The translations under genes and the position numbers were made by a program. A stretch of DNA of 64,000 bases from Phanerochaete sordida. Taxonomy: Eukaryota > Basidiomycota > Agaricomycetes > Polyporales > Phanerochaetaceae. Where the stretch lies: positions 1 to 64,000 of the forward strand of contig BPQB01000061.1 in assembly GCA_019973155.2 (NCBI GenBank), given 5' to 3'. A model generated the notes under the pieces. That model was not told the DNA's origin, made no database searches, and saw only the letters and a list, made by a program, of their open reading frames with translations. This document shows positions 12,501-23,755 of the stretch, in pieces (position 1 is the first letter of the stretch; each line of letters begins with the position of its first letter).

Positions 12501-15500
12501 GCCCATCTGATCGCCCCCGCGTTCCGCATCCGGCACTTTCGCTGTCGCATCCGGACGCGACGCAACGCTGCCCCGCGGACGCGACGGCGTTTGCGGCGTC
12601 GTGGCGACTGATGCGCCCCGCGCCCCGCGTGCCGCCCCCGGGCCCGCCGCGCGTGCGCTCCGCGTCCCGACGGACACATCCGTCCAACTTGCGTCTGCGC
12701 TCACACGCTGCCGTCCCGCTGGCGCGTCCTCGCGTCCTTGGGCGCAGAACGCAATCGCGCATCGCACAGGGCCATCCGCGACAGAGGTGCGCGCTGGATG
12801 TGATCATGTCGACAGCGCGACGGCCTCGCTATCTTCTCACACGAAGCACCCGTCCGCGCCGCATCTCCGATGCGGCTGCGATGCTGTGCCCGACGGTGTG
12901 TGGTTTTGCATTGCAATCTCTGCCTCGCGTCCCGACTCACGCCCGTGTTGGTCGTCGTCTAGGGTTACCGATGCGTTGCGTGGCAAGGGCTTTCTGTGCA
13001 GCTTATCGTTGGGACGCTCGATGTACCTAGCTCACCTGCGGCGACTTCACGGGCCCCCGGTGGTTTCAAGGATGTCAGAAGCACATCACCAACGTTCGAA
13101 CAGACCAGTCCATGTAGCCAGTCTCAGGGCTAACTGCCACATGATACCGGCGAGTAGCTAATGAACGTGCGCATGGCGGCATTAGCGGAGACAATGGTCA
13201 CCTATGAGAATGACCCATGGTCTGGACGCGGTGCCTGTGCACCGGATAGCCTTCCGGACGTGACCAATTCACGAACTTCATCGCACATAACCTGGACATG
13301 GGAGATGGCGGCGTATACTCGAATAATTCAGGCCCGAGATTCCCGCCATTGCGCGTAACTATAACCCAGGACTTCGGTATTTTCTGCTAACAAACAAAAC
13401 CACATCTGTCGCAACATCGCCCAGGCCACGAAACCCACAGCATCTCCCGCGCCCTGGCACCGCGCCGCCTATCGTTTCCCACGGCCCTATCGCGCGCTGG
13501 ACCCTGGGGCCACGCCGCGCAGCACGCGGCGCGTGCCCGCGTCATCTTGCCCCGGGTGCCCACCCCGCGCGCCATCGACGCGCCGCTGCAAGCCCCGCTG
13601 TACCCCCCGCGCCGCACGCTTCCCAGGCGCAGCTCGCCCGGCCGCGGCGATCCCGGCGGAAGCGCGGGCGCCGGCAGGCCCCGTGCACGCCGCGCGCAGG
13701 CGGGCACGCCACCGCGGGCGCGCCCAGGCCCTGCGCTGGCCCCCGCGCCACACGCAGCCGCCCGCCCGTCTGTGCCTGCGAGCTCAGGCGGCGCGGTGGC
13801 GCGGCGAGGAGCGCGCGGGCGGGTGGTGCTGTGTCCCTGCGTGGAGACGGTTCGAGGGGCCGCCGGAGGCTGTTGTGCACGGGCGCGGTGCGTGCGGGAA
13901 GGTTCTGGCCCGGCGTGCACTTCGCGGGCGAGCGGTGCGCTGCTTCTGCCGCGTGTTGCGCGAGCGAGGGGCCCAGGCTTAGGCTTTCGTCACGGTGCCC
14001 TTTGGGCTGGATATGCGCAGTGTGCGACAGCCTTCTCAGAGGGGGACGGGTCGGCGATGAGTGCGAGGACTCGCCGCTGCAGGCATTCTACGTAACGTGG
14101 GCGTCTTGCGGTGGAGCTTCATAGGCGTAAGTGCAGGTCATTGGAAGACGGCAGACGGTCCGCTGTGCGCGTCGTACTACAAGGTTAACGTTTGCGACTG
14201 ACAGCAATGCTTTGTATGGGCTGCAGTGCTCGACGGCGACTCTGCCGTTCTGTCTCTGCGTTTCTTCTTCGTGTTCTGCGCGATCTTACGGCAGACACAA
14301 GCTCGTTCGACGTGCACTCTTCCAAGATCTACACGCGCCTCATCCCCAGTACAGGATGGCGACGTAGGGATCCCCTCAGTATGTATTAGGAACAATCTGC
14401 CTGAAGCAGAGTTCATTAATTTGCAGTAGTTCCCAGACATGTTGCAGAAGTATGTCACGGGACATCAGACGACTTATCAAGCGCATTCATCTTCAGCATA
14501 TGTTCCCTGCTTGGAAGGTAAAAACACTGGCTCGTGTCGTCTATCCAAGGACTAGTGGACCCGCCTCAAGATCGTCCGCCTCGTGCTGGGAAGTTGCATT
14601 TACATTAGCCTCAGTCCGCTGCTTCCAGGTTCTCAATGTCGGAGATCTGCCTTTCGCGTAGGCCCCCTCTTCTTCTCGGTCATAAGCCCTGCTGTCGACG
14701 CAGCCCTGCGTCCGCTAGGGGGCGATCGTACGTCAGCAGCCCCGCTGCAGCATACACCAGGCCCGCGCAGCGCCCTGCCGGGCTCTGTTGGGAGCCCGAC
14801 ATGGCGCCGCGCGACGCAGCGGCGGGTCGCGCTCCGTCCATAGCGCAAAATGAAGGCACTGACGCGCGGGTGCGCGCAGGCCAGGAACGCAGATCGCCTC
14901 CGTGCCGCGGCACCGCGCGCACGCGCAGCTGCGCTGTGGATGCGTCTGCGAATCCAGCTCGCTTTGGCAGGTCAGCACGACCGCAGGTTGCACGCCAGGC
15001 GCGATCGATCCGGGGCCCCTGGGCTCTTCGGCCACACGGCGTCCGTGCCGACGTCCTGCGTAGTTAGCTGGACTGAATGGGCCTGCGCGCGGTGGCATGC
15101 CCGTGGGCAGGGCCGCCGCGGCGACCTGGCGTGGGCCGACGCGCAGGGGCGGCCCCGCTGCGCGCCGTGCGCGTGCGCGCGTGGCCGCCCGAGGGACGCG
15201 GTGTGCCTGTGACACGCACCGGCCGTGGGTTACGTCTGGCATCAGCGCGAATTCCGTGCGCGGGGCAGGCAGCGGGCGAGGGTGCCCACGTTGCGCGGGC
15301 AGCGCGGGTGGGTTGCGCTGCGCACTCGGGCGTGACGTGAGGGGAATTGTAGAGGGCGAACATACGGCTGCAGTGGGACGAGGCGATAGCGCAGCTGGAC
15401 GCGGTTTATCCGGCGGGCAGCGAAGGGCGCGGGCGATGGAGAGCTGGGGCGGATTGGCCGCCGCGTGGGGGCAGACTCCGCGAACCTTGACGTAACGTCG

Positions 15501-15700
15501 GTTGCCGTGTATGCCCTCGGCGGCCCAGAGGATCGGAGCGGCCACGCGTGCATCTTCGAGGGTATTTCGGCGGGGCGCGTTCCCAGGAGCATGTGCCCGG
15601 GAGTGGCATCACATCGACGACGTACCTGGGCGCCAACGCAACCAGCCCTAGCTGCCTTTTGTCTCGCCAGCCGTACTCCAGCCAAAGCTTGTGTACAATA
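9581..15700. other. Long GC-rich stretch without a supportable gene
   Basis: Six kilobases separate the gene starting at 9580 and the methyltransferase ending at 15701. Open frames up to about 270 codons occur, often on both strands at the same place (for example 13.4-14.1 kb and 14.7-15.7 kb), and all are biased to Arg, Ala, Pro, Cys and Ser. I found no pair of frames joined by a credible intron that gives a natural-looking protein. The region could hold long untranslated leaders, a non-coding transcript or decayed repeats. Confidence 0.45.
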
Positions 15701-16756
15701 TTATCTTTCTCCGCCGCTAGTCGCCAATACCTCGTCGGTCCACCGCCCGGTCCACCACCGACACATCCCTTTGCGCACGCCCAGCTGCTCGCGGTCGAGC
15801 CCGCCGCCGCGCACGGGCAGCGCACCCCGCCAGACGGCGTCCTCCGCGCCCTCCTCCCACACCAGGCCCAGCCGCTCGCCCTCGCGCAGGAAGTGCTCGC
15901 ACACGGGCGCGGGCGTGTATTTTCCGGCGGCCACGAAGGTGCGTGCGGCGCCCGATTTCTGCAGCAGCGCCGCGAGCGACGCCAGCAGGACGTCGTGCGA
16001 CGCGTCAAAGTGCAGGAGGTCCGACAAAATCACGACGTCGTAGCCGGCGCTGCCGCCGGGTGCCAGTGCGCTGTGTGCCTGCTCGTGAGCGCGCCGATCG
16101 GGCGGTCGGGGTGTGGCACGGCACTCACAGCAGCGGCGCGACGTCCTTGCCCCACTCATATCCGACCGCGCGGACCTCGCACTGGGCGGCGAAGTGGGCG
16201 CGATTGCGGTCTACGTTCTTGGCCAGATTGTCCAGGATGGTGCTGTCCGGGTAGTCGGTGATGACTACTGCCGCTGGCGCGTCCTCACGCGCCGCAGCGA
16301 GCAGCGAGGGCAGCGCGCAGCCAGCGCCGAGCTCTACGGCTGCCGGGTACGTGAGTCGCCCGGCGCAGTGGGAACGGAGCGGGAGAGCACGCACTGGACC
16401 GCCCGGCGAGCGGGATGAGCCCGCGCTCGATGCGTTCCGCGAGCAGGAGCGACGGCGAGAAGAGGTGGTCGGCGAGCAGCGTGTTCGCCTGGCCGGCGCG
16501 TCAGCAAGCGTGCGTGCAGGAAGCGGGCACCGCGCGCACCTTGCCTTCCTGTGCAATTCCGCAGGCAACGTCGTCATCCGAGTCCCGAGCCCAGCAGCGT
16601 GCGTACCTTGGGCGCCGTCGTCAGCGCGAGCGGGCCGTAGTAGATGGTGCCGTCGTCGCGCGGCTCGTCGCCGAAGAGCGCGATGCTGTCGCCGAGCACG
16701 TCCTCGACGTCGAGTGTGTCCATGTTGGTGCGTGTGGGACGCTCCAATCGTGTCAT
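15701..16756 (-). CDS. SAM-dependent methyltransferase, Efm7/nicotinamide N-methyltransferase-like
   Basis: A seven-beta-strand methyltransferase of the METTL21-related group, whose members methylate lysines on proteins such as elongation factor 1A; fungal members are often labelled nicotinamide N-methyltransferase. Four exons, 16756-16607, 16488-16395, 16339-16129 and 16070-15701, give 274 residues. The SAM-binding motif I reads VELGAGCALPSLLAA, followed by the acidic post-I motif VITDYPD, then YEWGKD, and the strand YDVVILSDLLHF that closes the active-site edge. The N-terminal part (GDEPRDDGTIYYGPLALTT, ADHLFSPSLLLAERIE) fits the family's substrate-side helix. A second in-frame ATG at 16723 could be the true start. 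Substrate cannot be read from sequence. It is divergent from the nitronate monooxygenase gene, with an inverted-repeat element between them. Confidence 0.85.
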
Positions 16757-17277
16757 GAAAACATGAATCTGCTCTCAGATTGATGGAGCGCTTCTCTTGA
16801 TCGGACCATGAGTGCTTCCTTGGCGCCTGCCCATTCCGGCAACTCCTGTGGTTCAGGATCTCGAGTGACCTTCGCTCGCCGGGGCCCAGAAGCTGTTACG
16901 CGTAAATGGCATATAGAGTGGCACGAGCGACTGTAATCTGGGCTTGCGGTAGCTTCATGATTGGAAATCACTGCGTCATACACCCACTTCCCGATAAATA
17001 CTGTTGACGAATATCTGAGCCCGTGGGACTCAGTGACAAGCTACTGTCAAGACGCGTCAATTATATATGGAACTGAGGGGCACTGTCTACCGGTTATTTG
17101 TGTCTCAGATCATAAATCTTGTGAGTTCCTGTGGGGCCGTGTCCATGCTGGAGAGCACGAATGGGACGCGCACTGGCGGTAAGAGCAGACGCCGGCGCGC
17201 GCCCGCCGTCGGTGATGGCCTGCCACGTGGCGAGGACCGGACCCTCGCATCGAAGGCATTCACATGCAAGCAGCGGC

Positions 17278-17319
17278 CTCAGCCAGGACCCCTGACATTT
17301 GGGCCAGATGCCTGTCCGG
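17278..17319 (+). repeat. Left terminal inverted repeat
   Basis: Starts CTCAGCCAGGACCCCTGAC and pairs with the reverse complement of 17752-17792, with seven differences including one single-base gap. Confidence 0.65.
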
Positions 17320-17368
17320 CGCGGCTGGAATTTCGCCAAAAACGTCCGGACAGGAAGGGCAAATTTAG

Positions 17369-17429
17369 GTCGAAAACGTCTGGACTAAATCAGGCCTCAG
17401 GTCCTCGGTCGCCAAAACGTCCGGATTCC
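17369..17429 (+). repeat. Internal direct repeat, copy 1
   Basis: Contains AAAACGTCTGGA, then AATCAGGCCT, then CGCCAAAACGTCCGGATTCC, in the same order and spacing as the second copy at 17689-17753. Confidence 0.6.
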
Positions 17430-17688
17430 GTGCCAGGCATGCAACGAAGTAAGACTTATTTCCTGATGTGATAATCTAAGTTTTCTTATCCTTGTAAGCA
17501 ACGAGCACTTACCTCGCTTCCACTTCACCGCCGCGATCTCACAAAACGACCAGTTCACTGCAACATGTAGTCTCGGCGCCCATTGCTGAATTTTCGCAGT
17601 ATGTACATGACGTCCGGACATTAGACAGGCCTCCGTCTCCTCGCACCCATCGGCGTCCGGACTATCCGCCTGGCCTTGACCAAAGTTC

Positions 17689-17753
17689 GCGCCAAAACGT
17701 CCGGACAAAATCAGGCCTTAAGCCCAAGATCCCGCCAAAAACGTCCGGATTCC
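17689..17753 (+). repeat. Internal direct repeat, copy 2
   Basis: Second copy of the AAAACGTCCGGA / AATCAGGCCT / CGCCAAAAACGTCCGGATTCC block. It abuts the right terminal inverted repeat. Confidence 0.6.
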
Positions 17754-17792
17754 GGGCAGGCATCTGGGCTCAATGTCAGGGGTCCTCCTCAG
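17752..17792 (-). repeat. Right terminal inverted repeat
   Basis: On the minus strand it reads CTGAGGAGGACCCCTGACA and continues through AGATGCCTGCCCGG, mirroring the left end at 17278-17319. Confidence 0.65.
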
Positions 17793-17948
17793 CCTCTGCG
17801 CCGCCACCAAGATGCCCTCAAGACCCGGCTCACCCTTCTGCTGTCTCGCCGGCTCTTTCGCCAGTCCGACACCGCCTTCCATTCCCTCCATATAACTTGC
17901 GGGGCCCCACATCTCCCCTCAGCAGCCAGAACACAACCCCAGTACGAC

Positions 17949-19405
<1,457 letters not shown>

Positions 19406-19972
19406 ATTAAATGGTGTTGGATGTACGATAGGTGTATCTGGAATATCTTGCTGAACTTCGACACAGATCCGTTCGGATGCAGGCTTGAACGGGGCGGTGA
19501 TTACTGGTAGTCGGCGTCTCACGCCACATTGAACGGCCGCGCCTCGCGCCTCGCTCTTGCGGTCCACCTTCACCTGACCACCTTTCTGCATACTATTTCC
19601 TCGCTCTTAGGAATGTGTGTTGTCCCAGACGCCTCTTTTCTCCGCGCAGGCAGACCCTCGTGGATCCAAGCCTGGATCCGGTGCGTAGAGCCTGCCACGC
19701 GTCTGAAGCTCAAGATTCCATTGTACACCGCACGGTCATGCTAGCGGACCGCTATCATGAGCTCGCCGCGAACCGCGCCGCCCGACATACCCAAAGCGCT
19801 CTCGGGGCAAATCGCAGCATGCTCCCTGAGTGAAAACGACTGATAAACCCCACAGTACATTAGATCCACGTATAACACCAAAGTAGAACATCTGCACAAG
19901 AGCGACCTCGCCGCGGAGAAACAGCCGCCAAAGCAGCGTGCCGTCTCCACAGCCAGACCCGCTGGGGGCCGC
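19406..19972. other. Convergent intergenic spacer
   Basis: Lies between the 3' ends of the nitronate monooxygenase and the GH16 gene. No gene is seen. The sequence should hold both polyadenylation regions. Confidence 0.5.
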
Positions 19973-21493
19973 TCAGGCGAGCATCGCGCCGACGAGGGAG
20001 AAGACGACGGCGCACGCGACGGTCCACACGCCAAAAGACCCCGTGGCGTCCGCGAGCAGGCCGCGCGCGGCGCTGACGGTGCTCGCGTTCGAGAACGCGA
20101 TGCTAGGCGTGAACGCGCTCTGGTTCGTGCCGTAGACGTAGCTCGTCGCGCCGACGGGCGCGGTGGCCGGGTCGTGGCACGTCACGTTGATGCCCTGGAC
20201 GAGCGCGTAGAAGTGGCCGGCGGCGGTGTAGTCGGGGTCCGCCCAGTTGATCATGCCGCCCGCCCAGGAGACGGTGCCGGCGGGCTCGCTTGCGATGCCC
20301 GCGGGCCAGATGCTCAGCTGGATGCGCGACGGCGTCGACGGGTAGTTTGAGGTGCCGTTCACGACCGCGTCTGACGCCTTGAGCTGCCGCACGATGTTGC
20401 CGTCGATGAGCCAGGTGAGGGTATCCGGTTGCCAGTCGATCTGGGACAGTGTGAGTGCTACAGTCAATTTGGTGTGCGAAGCAGACGTACGGTGAAGTCG
20501 TGGTAGTTCTGGAACGTGTCGGTCAGGTAGCTCAGGTTTCCGACAGTGGTACCGTGAGTCGTAGGCCATTCGGCTGTATACCACCCAAGGATCAGCCTCC
20601 ATGTTGCATGTAAGTCCAAGAATGACGTACGGATAACGCCTTGCCAGAACCAGTTCGTCTGGCCCTCGGTGGTAGCATCACCAGGGAATTCCCAATCAAT
20701 CTCGTCCTTGATGTCAGACATGGTAATGAAAGCGGTGACCACGCCTCCCCAGCGACCAGTCTTCACTAATCGATGCTGTCAGCTCATACAGAATGATGGG
20801 GCGCACTTGAAGAACTCACTGCGAGCAGTGACCGTGCCGTAGTGCAAGTAACGAGTGGACGAGATACGGGTACCGCCATTGGTCTCGGTGAGGAGCAGCG
20901 CGAGCTCGCCGCCGGAGGAGTTGGTGTTAATGATCTGGCCCTTGTCGAGCGTCCAGTCGTGTTCGGTCGCGTTTCCGTCATAATACGTCGTGTTCATGAC
21001 GATACGGGACAAGTCGGGGAAGGTGTGCTAGCGGGGAAGAGCTCAGACTCGACTGTCGCACGGCAGACAAGATATCGCGTACAACGGAGTCTTGGCACAC
21101 GGGCTCCGGCTTGCAGGAATCCAGAGCGTGCGAGTAGAGCGGGTTGCAGCCGCCGAGACAGAACTACAGCAGGTGAAGGACGCATTAAAGACGGGCTCCA
21201 AAAATATGCAGTGAAAACTGACCGAACCAGAGCCGCAGAAACCATATTCACCTGCAAGTAGTGTGCATTGGTATTTTTATAGAGTGGTAACGCAAGAGGA
21301 CATACTGCAGCAGGGAGCGGAGGCACCACAGAGCGTGGTGGCGTTGCTGGCGGGAAAGCGCGTCAGACTGCGGACTGCGCGTCGCGTATAAGCTCAAGGT
21401 TTGTTCGCACCAAGCCTGGCCGCCCTGAGCAGAGACGAGCGATGCGCCGAGAGCGAGAGAAAGAAATCCGAGGAGCTGAATATGCTTGAACAT
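19973..21493 (-). CDS. GPI-type GH16 cell-wall transglycosylase, Crh-like, with Cys-rich chitin-binding-like N-terminus
   Basis: Crh-family enzymes cut chitin and transfer it to beta-glucan, cross-linking the fungal wall. Eight minus-strand exons (21493-21411, 21367-21306, 21251-21223, 21163-21083, 21027-20820, 20765-20631, 20573-20491, 20440-19973) give 382 residues. A signal peptide is clear (FLSLALGASLVSA). Next comes a cysteine-rich segment with LCGASAPCCSEYGFCG and FCLGGCNP, similar to CBM18-type chitin-binding modules of Crh1-like proteins. The GH16 catalytic motif is DEIDWEF at about residues 175-181, with Glu176 as predicted nucleophile and Glu180 as acid/base. Several N-glycosylation sequons follow. 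The C-terminus is Ser/Ala-rich and ends in a hydrophobic tail (VWTVACAVVFSLVGAMLA), as expected for GPI attachment. A minus-strand TATATAAA lies at 21631-21638. Confidence 0.92.
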
Positions 21494-21630
21494 GCTGGGT
21501 ATAGATGCTTTTTGAACCGATTATGCACTGGGTATCTCGCAGTCGGGAACCAAGACCTGAAGGAGTGTGAGGTGAAGGACCGGCGGGAGGGAGCGGGGGG
21601 ATGGGGGCAGCCGTCGAGGCCGCGGTGTGC

Positions 21631-21638
21631 TTTATATA
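21631..21638 (-). promoter_or_regulatory. Candidate TATA box of the GH16 gene
   Basis: TATATAAA on the minus strand, 138-145 bp before the GH16 start codon, in otherwise GC-rich sequence. Confidence 0.45.
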
Positions 21639-22733
21639 GCAGACGGTGTTGAGGTGTGAAGAACAGGAACAAACGATGCCGAGGCTGCACGGCGGTCGTT
21701 GACGACCACCGCATGCCGCACGCGTCCGGCGCTCGGTCCCTGTCCCTGGCGAGCTGACCGCGACTTGCCTCCGTCGGACCGTCTTCCTCTCTCGGCCCGT
21801 CACCGTCATGTTCACTCACACCGAGTCTCTTCTTGTCTCCCTCTTCTCGTCCACCAGCACAGGACCGTTTGCTCTGTAGACAGTCAGCACGCCTGCCGAG
21901 CTACCAGAGGCCTCAGTCGCGTGCTTCTTTGAGAACAGGATTCTGGCACCCGCACCGCCAATATCAGCCAAACTCACTGCGCTGCCACTAACTGACAGTA
22001 ACGACCAACACGGAAGAAGTCAAGGCTCCACAGCTGCCACTCTCAACTAGACTATCCTGCACATCTCAAGTCCTTGATACACTCAACAGACTATCCGATC
22101 TATCTTGCTGCGCGCGTAGCGAACAACAAGCCTCGAAGAATCGTGATTATACAGGGTTGTCGGAAGCGGAGACCTGACGTATCTCGTCCGTCGTAACCAT
22201 ACACAAGTACTCACGCTTCTGCAGAGGACACCGCGGCTGAAGCTATGTGAATTTGAGTGAACCTCTTTCGAGGAAGAAAGCGCGTCCTCACCAGTGTGGG
22301 ACCTTGTGTCCTAGCGCAATATCATACATCTCGTATGCCAAAATGTACGCGATTCGCCTGAGGAGCCTGTGGTCCAGTCAGACAGATACAATGGCGGACC
22401 TGCCCTGGTATAGCTGGAGCTGCAGACTGATGAGGGCGCGCGCAGACCTGCGCAGACCTTTGACGGCGCCACATCGTTACTCTAAGCCGTCGGGCAGCCT
22501 GCTAGTCTCTGCCATATCGCCATCGTAGATTTCCCATATATCCAGACTACAGCTTCGTGAGATTCAGAGCAGCTCTGAAAGACTGCCAAAACCCGGAAGT
22601 CGGCGCCAGCATCTCGGGCGCCTCCCGGGCGCCTGCGCGCGACTGACGCGTCTCGCGGACGTGAGCCTCGCCCTCATTCGCTCCGCCACCACCGTCCCGC
22701 CAGCCCTCTCTCTTACGCACACACACGACCGCC
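21639..22733. other. Divergent promoter region
   Basis: Sits between the GH16 gene (minus) and SEM1 (plus). No gene is supported. The 100 bp ahead of SEM1 is pyrimidine-rich, ending in a CCGCCATGG start context. Confidence 0.5.
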
Positions 22734-23161
22734 ATGGCTGACAAGGCATCGTCATCGAAGACCGCCGACGCCGCGCCGCCGACGAAGATCATCGAGCCGC
22801 ACAACGACGACCACCCCGCGGCGCTGGGCGTGCTCGAGGAGGACGACGAGTTCGAGGAGTTCCCCGTCGCAGGTGCGTGCGCGTGGCACACGCTGAGGGG
22901 TGTGCGCTATGTGCTTATTGCTGTGTAGACTGGGACGACTCGCAGACGGACCTCGCGCACCTCGGCGGGGCGACGCCTGGCGCGGCCAAGTCGGGCGGCG
23001 ACAAGCTCTGGGAAGACAACTGGGACGACGACGACGTCGAGGACGACTTCAGCGTGCAGCTAAGGTGTGCTGGCTTGCTCTCCTCTTGTCTCTGGACCTA
23101 ACGCAGCCGCCACCACAGGAATGAGCTGGCGAAGAAGAACAGTGACGCGATGCAGCAGTAG
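22734..23161 (+). CDS. SEM1: 26S proteasome lid subunit SEM1/DSS1
   Basis: Small acidic intrinsically disordered protein that stabilises the 19S lid (Rpn3-Rpn7) and the TREX-2 mRNA export complex. Three exons, 22734-22872, 22929-23064 and 23119-23161, give 105 residues. The two hallmark acidic-aromatic patches are present: VLEEDDEFEEFPVADWDDS (site I) and LWEDNWDDDDVEDDFSVQL (site II). They are followed by the short helix LRNELAKK. Length is slightly above the usual 70-90 because of an Ala/Ser-rich start and a Gly/Ala linker of about 20 residues between the two sites. The last coding exon is only 43 nt. Confidence 0.95.
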
Positions 23162-23755
23162 CGCCCCCGCTTTCGCAGACCATACCCAGCTTTTGTGTCC
23201 CCTCCTGCCGTGCTCTCTGTATCAAATGTACCATCGAAACCCCTGGACCCGCGCCCCGAACTCGACGTCTGGCCCGTCCGCTTGCGGTGCCGCAGATCTG
23301 AAGCCCAGTCCACGTTCGTCCGCCGCGGGGCTATCTTTGTACGGGCGGTGTGTTCTGCATGATCCCAAAACTGCGCCGGCGTGCGCATCCGCCGCTGTTC
23401 TGCGCGCGAGAGCCGGAGACTCGTCTGCGCCGTGAGAAGACCCCTTCGCGAGAACTTACGGGGTGCTCATGTGCGTGCACATGCTGTGCTGTGCGCGCGC
23501 CGAACGTACTTGTGGTCTCACGTCCAGTGTGCCACGGTCAGGCAAATTTCGTGACATGTGAGTCTACCGCGAAAGCATGCTGCCAGGGAACAGAAGTGAA
23601 AAATCCAGATGCATTATGTGCTCGGAGCACCAACAGTTGTAGTACAATGACAGCCATGCATTCGTAAACGCTCGTGAAGTGTGGAGCAAACCCGAATGCC
23701 CCCAGGATACGACATAAGTTATGGAGAGGAGATCCCGCTAGGCGCGACGCTGCGT
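23162..23755. other. Convergent intergenic spacer
   Basis: Between SEM1 and the GIT1-like transporter. No gene seen; it should contain both 3' untranslated regions. Confidence 0.5.

Larger units (their letters stand above)
17278..17792. mobile_element. Non-autonomous repeat element with imperfect terminal inverted repeats
   Basis: The two ends form an imperfect inverted repeat: 17278-17319 matches the reverse complement of 17752-17792 at 35 of 42 aligned positions, sharing the core AGGACCCCTGACATT and AGATGCCTG. Inside, a block of about 62 bp is directly repeated (17369-17429 and 17689-17753), and the short motif AAAACGTCCGGA or close variants occurs five times in the same orientation. There is no transposase frame, so if mobile it would be a MITE-like or otherwise non-autonomous element. 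It ends 157 bp before the nitronate monooxygenase start and may supply promoter sequence. Confidence 0.6.

Noticed and set aside
13387..14124. Overlapping open frames on both strands
   Set aside because: All are GC-driven with Arg, Ala, Gly and Pro dominance; no splice-linked continuation.
17278..17792. Reading the repeat element as a complete autonomous transposon or CRISPR array
   Set aside because: There is no transposase frame, and repeats are irregularly spaced with no uniform spacers.
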